Shown here piece after piece: positions 7,404 to 14,700 of a stretch of DNA of 45,455 bases (its first letter is position 1; every line of letters starts with the position of its first letter). The DNA comes from Mycobacterium sp. KBS0706 (GTDB lineage Bacteria; Pseudomonadota; Alphaproteobacteria; DSM-16000; Inquilinaceae). Both the position numbers and the translations under genes were made by a program. Below the pieces are notes generated by a model that worked only from the letters and a program-made list of their open reading frames with translations, ran no database searches and had not been told where the DNA came from. The stretch covers positions 1-45,455 of the forward strand of contig NZ_VCCH02000066.1 of NCBI RefSeq assembly GCF_005938675.2, written 5' to 3'.

Positions 7404-8231
7404 ATGGCCATTCAACGCAGCGCGCGGCAGGCGGTCGGCGTCACCATCCTGGGCTGGGCAGTCGGGCTGATCCTGTTCTTCCCGATCGGCTGGATGGTGC
7501 TGACCAGCTTCAAGACCGAGATCGACGCCTTCACCACCCCGCCGTCGATCTTCTTCACCCCGACCTTGGAGAACTACGCCGCCGTCAATTCGCGCATCGA
7601 CTATTTCAGCTATGCCCTGAACTCGGTGTACATCTCCTTCGGCTCGACCCTGCTGTGCCTGGTGATCGGCGGCATGGCGGCCTATTCGATGGCCTTCTTC
7701 CCGACCAAGCGGACCGAAGGCACGCTGTTGTGGATGCTGTCGACCAAGATGATGCCCGCGGTCGGCGTGCTGGTGCCGATGTATATGGGCTTCCGCGACC
7801 TCGGCCTCTTGAACTCGGTCGTCGGCATGGTCCTGCTGATGACCCTGGTCAACCTGCCGATCGTGGTGTGGATGCTGTACACCTATTTCCGCGACTATCC
7901 GCGCGAGATCCTGGAGGCGGCGCGGGTGGATGGCGCCACCTCGTGGCAGGAGATGCTGTACATCCTCTTGCCCACCACCCTGCCCGGCATCGTCTCGACC
8001 TCGCTCCTGACCATCATCCTGGCCTGGAACGAGGCGTTCTGGAGCATCAACCTGACCGGGCCGGATTCCGGGCCGCTGACCGCCTTCATCGCCTCGTTCT
8101 CCAGCCCGGAGGGGCTGTTCTGGGCCAAGCTCTCCGCCGCCTCGACGCTGGCCATCGCGCCAATCCTGGTGCTGGGCTGGCTGTCGCAGCGGCAGCTGGT
8201 GCGCGGCCTGACCTTCGGGGCGGTGAAGTGA
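7404..8231 (+). CDS. ABC transporter permease, polyol type (second)
   Basis: 275 aa with about six membrane helices, starting MAIQRSARQAVGVTILGWAVGLILFFPIGWMVLTSFK across residues 1-37. The EAA loop is EILEAARVDGATSWQEM (about 169-185). It is the SmoG-type partner of the preceding permease and forms the heterodimeric membrane channel with it. The next gene, a GMC oxidoreductase, starts with GTG inside the last codons of this gene (8228), a GTGA overlap that ties import to oxidation of the imported substrate. Confidence 0.88.
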   Translation: MAIQRSARQAVGVTILGWAVGLILFFPIGWMVLTSFKTEIDAFTTPPSIFFTPTLENYAAVNSRIDYFSYALNSVYISFGSTLLCLVIGGMAAYSMAFFPTKRTEGTLLWMLSTKMMPAVGVLVPMYMGFRDLGLLNSVVGMVLLMTLVNLPIVVWMLYTYFRDYPREILEAARVDGATSWQEMLYILLPTTLPGIVSTSLLTIILAWNEAFWSINLTGPDSGPLTAFIASFSSPEGLFWAKLSAASTLAIAPILVLGWLSQRQLVRGLTFGAVK

Positions 8232-9835
8232 ATCCAGGCTACGACTTCATCGTCGTCGGCGGCGGCAGCGCGGGCTGCGTCGTCGCCAGCCGGCTGGTGA
8301 CCGAGCGGCGGGCCCGGGTGCTGCTGCTGGAGGCCGGGGGGCGGCGCGGCAGCCGCCTGCTCGACATGCCCGCCGGCTACATGAAGTTCCTGAACCAGGA
8401 CACCTATCTGACCCTGAACCAGACCGTGCCGCAGGAGCAGCTGGGCGGCCGCGCGCCGATCATCCCGACCGGCAAGCTCCTGGGCGGCGGCAGCGCGGTC
8501 AACGCCATGGTCTATATGCGCGGCCGGCCGCAGGACTATGACGGCTGGGACGCCGAGCTCGGCGGCGGCTCCGGCTGGGGCTGGGCCGACCTGCTGCCGT
8601 ACTTCGTCAAGCAGGAGGGCAACGACCATCTCGGCGCGCCGTTCCACGGTACCGAGGGGCCGCTGAAGGTCTCGCATCTCGGCCAGCATTGCGCGATGAG
8701 CCGCGCCTTCGTCCAGGCGCTGCAGGGCATGGGCGTGCCCTACCGGCCGGACTTCAACGGCGGCGAGCAGGCCGGCGTCGGCTTCATGCAGCACACCATC
8801 GACGCCGCCACCCGCACCCGCTGCAGCGCCGTCGCCGCCTTCCTGGCCCCGGTGCTGCGCGACCCGAAGCTGACGGTCGAGACCGGCGCCGTCGTCACCC
8901 GCATCCTGGTCGAGGGCGGCCGGGCCACCGGCGTCGACTACATCCAGGACGGCCAGACCCGCCGCGCGACGGGGGCCGAGGTGATCCTGGCCGCCGGCGC
9001 CTATGCCTCGCCCAAGCTCTTGATGCTCAGCGGCATCGGCCCGGCCGCGTCGCTGGCCCGGCACGGCATCCAGGTCAAGGCCGACCTGCCCGGCGTCGGT
9101 GCCAACCTGCAGGACCATCACGAGGTGCCGGTGGTGGCCGCCACCAACGGCGCCTATGGCTATTTCGGCCAGGACCGCGGCCTGCCGATGGTCCTGGCCG
9201 GGCTGCAATATCTGCTGTTCAAGACCGGGCCGGTGACCACGACGGGCGTCGAGGCCTGCGCCTTCATCGACCCGGATGGCGACGACCAGAGCGATCCGAA
9301 GCTGCAGCTGTACTGCGTGCCGACCGTCTATCTCGACCGCGACGTCACCGGCGTGGCGCCGACCGACGGGGTGACGCTGAACGCCTGCCTGATGCGGCCG
9401 AAGGCGCGCGGATCGGTGGCGCTGCGCTCGGCCGACCCGACCGACCCGCCGCTGATCGACTGCGCCTTCTTCGGCGACCCGGAGGATCTGCGCCTGTCGG
9501 TCGCTGGGCTGCGCTTCGCCCGCCGGGTGCTGGCGGCCGACCCGGTGGGGCGGATGGTGACCGGCGAGATTTTTCCGGGCGACGCCACTGTGAGCGACGA
9601 GGACCTGGCGGCGCATTGCCGGCGCACGGTCAAGACCAACTACCACCCGGTCGGCACCTGCCGCATGGGGCCGGAGGGCGACCCGATGGCGGTGGTCGAC
9701 CGCGTGCTCAACGTCCGCGGGGTCGAGCGGCTGCGCGTCATCGACGCCTCGATCCTGCCGCGGGTGACCAGCGGCAACACCAACGCCCCGGTGCTGGCGG
9801 TCGCCGACCGGGCGGTCGATCTGATTCCGAATTAG
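8228..9835 (+). CDS. GMC-family FAD-dependent alcohol/choline dehydrogenase
   Basis: 535 aa from the GTG at 8228, which overlaps the permease stop; the FAD-binding Rossmann motif VVGGGSAG (9-16) follows at once, which fixes the start. GMC signatures are present: GGGSAVNAMVYMRG near 87-100, and the C-terminal catalytic region NYHPVGTCRMG with the active-site His near 473 and the partner Asn in GNTNAPV near 519. Enzymes of this family oxidise alcohols, polyols or choline and reduce FAD. Lying inside a polyol-type transporter operon, it probably oxidises the imported compound or a derivative. It has no signal peptide and no Cys-rich Fe-S insertion, unlike the GMC protein at 41987. Confidence 0.85.
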   Translation: MNPGYDFIVVGGGSAGCVVASRLVTERRARVLLLEAGGRRGSRLLDMPAGYMKFLNQDTYLTLNQTVPQEQLGGRAPIIPTGKLLGGGSAVNAMVYMRGRPQDYDGWDAELGGGSGWGWADLLPYFVKQEGNDHLGAPFHGTEGPLKVSHLGQHCAMSRAFVQALQGMGVPYRPDFNGGEQAGVGFMQHTIDAATRTRCSAVAAFLAPVLRDPKLTVETGAVVTRILVEGGRATGVDYIQDGQTRRATGAEVILAAGAYASPKLLMLSGIGPAASLARHGIQVKADLPGVGANLQDHHEVPVVAATNGAYGYFGQDRGLPMVLAGLQYLLFKTGPVTTTGVEACAFIDPDGDDQSDPKLQLYCVPTVYLDRDVTGVAPTDGVTLNACLMRPKARGSVALRSADPTDPPLIDCAFFGDPEDLRLSVAGLRFARRVLAADPVGRMVTGEIFPGDATVSDEDLAAHCRRTVKTNYHPVGTCRMGPEGDPMAVVDRVLNVRGVERLRVIDASILPRVTSGNTNAPVLAVADRAVDLIPN

Positions 9836-9860
9836 CTTTTTCGATGTGATGGAGAGGACC

Positions 9861-10616
9861 ATGTACCGCGAGAAATTCGACCTTTCCGGACGCGTGGCGG
9901 TGGTGACCGGCGGCGGCCGCGGCATCGGCCGGGCCACCTGCGAGGCGCTGGCCGAGGCCGGCGCCAAGGTGGTGGTGGCCGAGATCCTGGCGGATATCGG
10001 CGCCGACACCGCCAAGGCCGTGGGCGGCGAGTTCATCAAGCTGGACGTCACCGACCCCGACGCCGTGACCAAGGCGGCCGACGACGTCCAGGCCCGGCTC
10101 GGCCGGGTCGACGTGCTGGTCAACAACGCCGGCATGGCCCGCAACAGCGACGCGCTGGCGACCAGCGACGAGGAATGGCGCAAGGTCATGGACCTGAACG
10201 TCAACGCCGTCTTCTGGTGCGCCCGCGCCTTCGGCAAGCACATGGTGGCGGCGAAGCGCGGCAGCGTGGTCAATATCGGCTCGATGTCCGGCATCATCGT
10301 CAACAAGCCGCAGGGCCAGGCGCATTACAACGCCAGCAAGGCGGCGGTGCACCTGCTGACCAAGTCGCTGGCCTGCGAATGGGCGCCGCACGGGGTGCGG
10401 GTCAACGCCATCGCCCCCGGCTACATCGCCACCGACATGACCCTGGCCGGCCGCACCAAGAAGGAATGGTACGACCAGTGGATCGAGATGACGCCGATGG
10501 CCCGCTGCGGCGAGCCCTGGGAGATCGCCGCCACCGCCTTGTTCCTGGCCGCCGACGCCTCCGGCTTCTTCACCGGCGCGATCCTGGGGCCGGATGGCGG
10601 GTATACGGCGTGGTGA
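9861..10616 (+). CDS. Short-chain dehydrogenase/reductase (polyol dehydrogenase-like)
   Basis: 251 aa from the ATG at 9861 (GGAG 6 nt upstream); in-frame GTG/ATG codons 12-15 nt earlier are possible starts. Classical SDR features are present: nucleotide-binding TGGGRGIG (13-20 region), NNAG, the Ser of the SMSG motif, catalytic YNASK, and PGYIATDM. The closest style is sorbitol/galactitol dehydrogenases and related NAD-dependent polyol oxidoreductases. It lies 25 nt downstream of the GMC gene and is the last gene of the transporter operon, so a second oxidation or reduction step on the imported polyol is likely. Confidence 0.85.
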   Translation: MYREKFDLSGRVAVVTGGGRGIGRATCEALAEAGAKVVVAEILADIGADTAKAVGGEFIKLDVTDPDAVTKAADDVQARLGRVDVLVNNAGMARNSDALATSDEEWRKVMDLNVNAVFWCARAFGKHMVAAKRGSVVNIGSMSGIIVNKPQGQAHYNASKAAVHLLTKSLACEWAPHGVRVNAIAPGYIATDMTLAGRTKKEWYDQWIEMTPMARCGEPWEIAATALFLAADASGFFTGAILGPDGGYTAW

Positions 10617-10637
10617 GCTGATACGGCTGCCCCCAAG

Positions 10638-10724
10638 CCGTCATGGCGAGGAGCGAAGCGACGTGGCCATCCAGAGGCCTGTGCCGCTGGGATGGCCACG
10701 CCCCCGCGGGGCTCGCCATGACGG
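10638..10724. repeat. Nested inverted repeat (REP-like) after the SDR gene
   Basis: The outer arms CCGTCATGGCGAG (10638-10650) and CTCGCCATGACGG (10712-10724) are perfect complements. The inner arms CGTGGCCATCC (10662-10672) and GGATGGCCACG (10690-10700) are too. The right outer arm is followed by TTTTGG, so the element could also end transcription of the operon. The type (TCATGGCGAGGAGCGAAGCG core) is a common alphaproteobacterial intergenic repeat. Confidence 0.8.
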
Positions 10725-10797
10725 TTTTGGATTGAGAGACCCTGTCCATCCCGTGATTCGACTCGCTCTGGTTCCCGATTTGTTCTAACTTACTGGC

Positions 10798-11721
10798 ATG
10801 GTCGAACCCATGCCTGCCACCGCCCGGCTGATCCGGATCGATGCTGCCCTGGCCGCCGCCTTCGGGCCGCCGCCGCGCTGGCTGTATCCGGACCCGGTCG
10901 AGGTGCTGGTGCTGGCCCTCTTGTCCGCCCGCACCCGGGACGAGGTGGCGCTGGCCGCCCATCGGGTGCTGCGCATCCGCTTCCCCCGCTGGCAGGACTT
11001 GCTCGACGCCGACCCGGCGGTGGTCGAGCGGCTGATCGGCCGCACCACCTGGCCCGACCGCAAGGCGCAGACCCTGCAGGAGGCGTTGCGGGCGCTGCAG
11101 GCCGCGCGCGGCGGGCTGGAGCTGGACTTCCTGGCCGGGCTCGGCGTCGAGGACGCGACCACCTGGCTGCGGACGCTGCCGGGCGTCGGGCCGAAGACGG
11201 CCGCGTGCGTGCTGCTGTTCAGCCGGCTGCGGCTGCGTGCCCTGCCGGTGTCGACCGGCCATCACCGCATCGCCAAGCGGCTCGGCCTGATCTCGCGCCG
11301 CGCCAGCGCCGAGGCGGCACATGAGCCGCTGCTGGCGATGCTGCCGCCGGACTGGGACAATGACCGGATCGAACGGCATCACTGGCTGGTCAAGCGCCTG
11401 GGCCACGACCATTGCACCGACCGGCGGCCGCGCTGCGGCAGCTGCCCGGTGCGGGCGCTGTGCCCGGGCCGCGGCCGCATCCGCCCCACGCCGGAGCACC
11501 GCATCCGCCAGCTTCCCCTGCCCTTCCCCGGCATCGATGTCCAGGTGCAGCCAGGCTTCACGTCCGGGGTCGCAATGGAATCTTCGCCCGCTCTTCGTCA
11601 CAAGCGAACGAAACCTTCTTTTTCGATCGGAACCTCCACCCCGGATGTCCGATCCCGCGGCGATCTGATAACTTTCCCAAAAAGGGAGAGATTGGAGGTT
11701 CGCCCGTCTGCGAGGACGTGA
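10798..11721 (+). CDS. HhH-GPD base-excision glycosylase (endonuclease III-like), catalytic Asp replaced
   Basis: 307 aa. The helix-hairpin-helix LPGVGPKTA (127-135) carries the Lys used by bifunctional glycosylases (K133). A 4Fe-4S cluster loop follows with Cys at 206, 213, 216 and 222 (C-x6-C-x2-C-x5-C). In Nth-type enzymes the next motif is V-D-T-H or V-D-T-G-H-H-R with an essential Asp; here it reads VSTGHHR (151-157), so the Asp is Ser. The last 60 or so residues have no counterpart in the family and read through a lower-GC stretch, as if the original stop were lost. No Shine-Dalgarno is visible at 10798; an ATG at 10810 is an alternative. It may be an inactive or altered-specificity DNA-binding relative, or the cluster-bearing fold may still act on DNA. 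Confidence 0.75.
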   Translation: MVEPMPATARLIRIDAALAAAFGPPPRWLYPDPVEVLVLALLSARTRDEVALAAHRVLRIRFPRWQDLLDADPAVVERLIGRTTWPDRKAQTLQEALRALQAARGGLELDFLAGLGVEDATTWLRTLPGVGPKTAACVLLFSRLRLRALPVSTGHHRIAKRLGLISRRASAEAAHEPLLAMLPPDWDNDRIERHHWLVKRLGHDHCTDRRPRCGSCPVRALCPGRGRIRPTPEHRIRQLPLPFPGIDVQVQPGFTSGVAMESSPALRHKRTKPSFSIGTSTPDVRSRGDLITFPKRERLEVRPSART

Positions 11722-11748
11722 ACCCGATTCCCATTCCGGAGGGTTCAA

Positions 11749-13437
11749 ATGCCGCTCATCACCAATGTCGCCTATGCGCCAGACCCGACCGACGGCCAGG
11801 ATCTGGGCCTCGACGTCGCCCTGAACGGGGCGACGAGGCTCGTGGTCAACTGGGGCGACGGCTCGCCGCTGCAGCTCTACCAGGTCGAGCCGGGAAGCAG
11901 CTCGATCCACCTGTCGCACGCCTATGCCGACCCCACGCTGGGCACCATCGTGCTGCGTGCCGGCGGCCCCGGCGTGCCGGACGACCGCACCACCCTGAAC
12001 CTGGTGGTCGGCGCGGATGAATCCTACAGCCGCGTCTCCGGCGATCCGGCCGACCCGGCGATCGAGCGGGAAGGCCCGCTGATCTCCAGCGACGGCCAAT
12101 GGGTGGTCTGGGCCGATGCCTATAACGGCATCTACAGCGCCGACGGCATCACGCTGAAGAACCTGGCCGACGGCACCAGCGTCAGCGTCGGCAGCACCCA
12201 TGGCGACGCCTATGAGTTCGACGGCGGTCCGGTCATGCTGGCGAACGGCGCGGCCGCCTGGTTCTCCGAAGTGTATTACGGCGCCGAGGGCTACACCTTC
12301 CACCCGGTGGTGCTGTACCGGACCGAGGCCGGCGACCGCACCGTGCTGCAGGACGCCTACGACGTCACCCTGACCGACGATGCGAAATACGCCGTGTGGC
12401 GGCAGGACAGCACCGACGGCATGGGCGACGGCTGGTATCTGCGCGACCTCGACGGCGGCACTAACACCTTCCTCGGCGGCGATTCCGAATATGACGGCCC
12501 GCGCTACCATGTGCATGCCGTCGACGGCCAGCTGACGGTCGACGATGACACCACCGGGCAGCATTCGGTCAGCGGCGCGCTGGCCACCGACACCACGGCC
12601 GATGGCAGCGTCACCGTCATCGCCACCGACGACGCCCTGGCGGCGAGCGACACCAACAACGGCTCCGACGTCTACCTGCAGGAGAACGGCGCCCCGATCC
12701 ATGACGGCACCGCCGCGCCAGACGTGCTGCTGCTGGGCGCGGCGAACGACATCGCCGATGGCGGCGCCGGCAAGGACTACCTGGCCGGCGGCCTCGGCGA
12801 CGATTCCTTGAGCGGCGGCGCCGGCGACGACCTGCTGGAGGGTGGTGCCGGGGCGGACAGCCTGAACGGCGGCGACGGCATCGACGCGGCGGGCTACGCC
12901 ACCAGCCTTGCCGGGGTGCAGGCCAGCCTCGACCGGCCGGCCGGCAACACCGGCGCCGCGGCCGGGGACAGCTATGCCGGCATCGAGAACCTGCTGGGCA
13001 GCGCCTTCGCCGACCGGCTCGAAGGCGATGCCGGCGCCAACGCCCTGCGCGGCGGCGCCGGCAACGACCGGCTCGGCGGGCTGGCCGGCGACGACCGGCT
13101 GGTCGGCGGCGACGGCGCCGACATCATCTCCGGCGGCAGCGGCGACGACCGGATCTATGGCGGTGCCGGGGGCGATCGCATCACCGGCGGCGACGGCGCG
13201 GATACCTTTGTGATCCAGCCCGGCTTCGGCCGCGACGTGATCACCGATTTCGACCATGCGGGCGGCGACGTGGTCCTGTTCGACCGCGATGTGTTCGCCA
13301 GCTTCGCCGAGGTCATGGCCCATGCCGCCGATTACGGCACGGACGGCACCGTGATCACGCTCGACGCCGACGACAAGCTGATCCTGCTCGGCGTCGACCG
13401 CGCCTCGCTGGTGGCCAGCGACTTCGCGTTCGTCTAG
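11749..13437 (+). CDS. Secreted RTX calcium-binding protein with PKD-like N-terminus
   Basis: 562 aa, ATG preceded by GGAGGG. There is no N-terminal signal peptide. The first 85 residues resemble a PKD domain (VNWGDGS, later LSHAYADP). Residues about 90-310 contain repeated WVVWAD / AAWFSE / YAVWRQD blades, suggesting a beta-propeller of the TolB-like type. From about 335 to 490 run two clusters of GGxGxDxLxGG nonapeptides, which bind calcium. The C-terminus has the serralysin-type DVITDF segment and ends in a hydrophobic tail (DFAFV), as expected of a type I secretion signal. It is therefore probably exported in one step by an ABC/HlyD/TolC system, none of which is in the window. No enzymatic domain is recognised; an adhesive or surface-layer role is possible. 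Confidence 0.85.
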   Translation: MPLITNVAYAPDPTDGQDLGLDVALNGATRLVVNWGDGSPLQLYQVEPGSSSIHLSHAYADPTLGTIVLRAGGPGVPDDRTTLNLVVGADESYSRVSGDPADPAIEREGPLISSDGQWVVWADAYNGIYSADGITLKNLADGTSVSVGSTHGDAYEFDGGPVMLANGAAAWFSEVYYGAEGYTFHPVVLYRTEAGDRTVLQDAYDVTLTDDAKYAVWRQDSTDGMGDGWYLRDLDGGTNTFLGGDSEYDGPRYHVHAVDGQLTVDDDTTGQHSVSGALATDTTADGSVTVIATDDALAASDTNNGSDVYLQENGAPIHDGTAAPDVLLLGAANDIADGGAGKDYLAGGLGDDSLSGGAGDDLLEGGAGADSLNGGDGIDAAGYATSLAGVQASLDRPAGNTGAAAGDSYAGIENLLGSAFADRLEGDAGANALRGGAGNDRLGGLAGDDRLVGGDGADIISGGSGDDRIYGGAGGDRITGGDGADTFVIQPGFGRDVITDFDHAGGDVVLFDRDVFASFAEVMAHAADYGTDGTVITLDADDKLILLGVDRASLVASDFAFV

Positions 13438-13440
13438 CCG

Positions 13441-14499
13441 CTACGCCGCCAGGCTGGGCTGCGGGCCGACATAGCGGCTGTCGGGCCGCAGCAGCCGGCC
13501 GGTCTGCTCCTGCTCCAGGATATGGGCGGTCCAGCCGGCGACGCGGCCGATGGCGAAGGCCGGGGTGAACAGCGACCGGTCGAGCCCGACGGCGTCGAGC
13601 ACCAAAGCGGTGTAGAACTCGACATTGATGTCGAGCGGCCGGTCCGGCTTGTGCTTGTGCAGCGCCGCCAGCGCCGCCTTCTCGACCGCCTCGGCCAAAG
13701 CGATGCGCGGGCTGGACAGGCGCGCCACCACCGATTTCAGCACGTCGGCGCGCGGGTCGCGGGTGCGGTAGATGCGGTGGCCGAAGCCCATCAGCCGGCG
13801 GCCGGCCGTGAGCTCCGCATCGATCCAGCCGGGCGCGGCCTTGGCAGTACCGATGGCGTCTAGCATGTCCAGCACCGGCCCTGGCGCGCCGCCATGCAGC
13901 GGGCCCTTGAGGGCGCAGAGCGCGGCGGTGACCGAGGCCACGGTGCCGGCCAGGGTCGAGGCCACGACGCGGGCGGCGAAGGTCGAGGCGTTCAGGCCGT
14001 GGTCGGACACGGTGACGAGATAGGCGTCGAGCGCCCGCGCCAGATCCGGGGCGGCCGGCTTGCCCGCCAGCATGCGCAGCAGGTCGGCGGCATGGCCGGC
14101 CTTCGGGTCGGGGGCGACCGGGGCCTTGCCCTGGGCCTGACGCACCAGCGCCGCCAGGAACACCGGCATGGCGGCGACCAGGCCGAGCGGGGTGCCGTCT
14201 TCGTCGTCGGCCAGGCCGGCGATCATCGCCCGCAGACCGTCGATCGGCGGCAGCCCGGCCGCCGCCGGCAGCAGTCGCGGCACATGGCGGAAGGCGGCGG
14301 CGCGGGCCGCGCCGAGCCGGGCCTTGAGGTCGGCGGTGTCGGCGAAGCCGTCCCACAGCAGCGCCAGCACGCCCTCGAAATCGAGCGTCCGCGCCGCCTC
14401 CTCGACCGGGAGGCCGCGGATCACCAGCACGCCGCGTTGCCCGTCCACCAGGCTCATCACCGTCTCGGCGGCGATGATTCCGTCCAGTCCTGTCGTCAT
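13441..14499 (-). CDS. Citrate synthase / 2-methylcitrate synthase family protein
   Basis: 352 aa from the ATG at 14499 (AAGGAGG 6 nt upstream). Citrate synthase motifs: NASTFAARVVAST (170-182), LKGPLHGG (197-204, His202), GFGHRIYRTRDPRA (238-251, His241) and NVEFYTALVL (292-301). The third catalytic position, Asp in classical enzymes, is Glu294, a variant I also associate with CitA-like and methylcitrate-type members. The product ends in SRYVGPQP. It is divergent from a second paralogue 201 nt away that has a DNA-binding domain, and convergent with the RTX gene with only 3 nt between the stops. It probably condenses oxaloacetate with acetyl-CoA or propionyl-CoA. Confidence 0.85.
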   Translation of the reverse strand: MTTGLDGIIAAETVMSLVDGQRGVLVIRGLPVEEAARTLDFEGVLALLWDGFADTADLKARLGAARAAAFRHVPRLLPAAAGLPPIDGLRAMIAGLADDEDGTPLGLVAAMPVFLAALVRQAQGKAPVAPDPKAGHAADLLRMLAGKPAAPDLARALDAYLVTVSDHGLNASTFAARVVASTLAGTVASVTAALCALKGPLHGGAPGPVLDMLDAIGTAKAAPGWIDAELTAGRRLMGFGHRIYRTRDPRADVLKSVVARLSSPRIALAEAVEKAALAALHKHKPDRPLDINVEFYTALVLDAVGLDRSLFTPAFAIGRVAGWTAHILEQEQTGRLLRPDSRYVGPQPSLAA

Positions 14500-14558
14500 C
14501 TCGACCTCCTTCTTCGCAGGTGCACAAAAGGTCGAACCGAGGCGATGGGTTGTCAATC

Positions 14559-14575
14559 TTGATAGATGCGATCAA
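14559..14575. promoter_or_regulatory. Candidate operator between the two citrate synthase genes
   Basis: TTGATAGATGCGATCAA has perfect 5-bp outer arms and lies in a short AT-rich island followed by ATATATAG, 60 nt upstream of the leftward citrate synthase start. Its place between divergent genes, one encoding an HTH protein, suggests a regulator site. This is inference from symmetry and position. Confidence 0.4.
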
Positions 14576-14643
14576 TATATAGACTTTGGAGCGAGAGGGA
14601 ACATGAGCGGTCGGGTCGATTTGGAGAGAACCCCCTCCCCCTA

Positions 14644-14668
14644 CCCCCCTCCCGCAAGGGGAGGGGGG
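14644..14668. repeat. GC-rich hairpin upstream of the HTH citrate synthase gene
   Basis: CCCCCCTCCC (14644-14653), a 5-nt loop gcaag and GGGAGGGGGG (14659-14668) form a perfect 10-bp stem. This is a typical intergenic palindrome of high-GC Alphaproteobacteria. It would sit in the 5' leader of the gene starting at 14701 and could lower its expression. Confidence 0.7.
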
Positions 14669-14700
14669 ACTCGTTGGGGCCGCCCCGCCCTGCCCCGCCC

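Noticed and set aside
7895..10306. Very long minus-strand open frame opposite the GMC gene
   Set aside because: It is the antisense of well-supported genes in GC-rich DNA; its composition (runs of Arg, Gly, His, Gln) is that of a shadow frame.
10570..13323. A 917-codon minus-strand frame opposite the glycosylase and RTX genes
   Set aside because: It mirrors the RTX repeats and the HhH gene and has no domain of its own.
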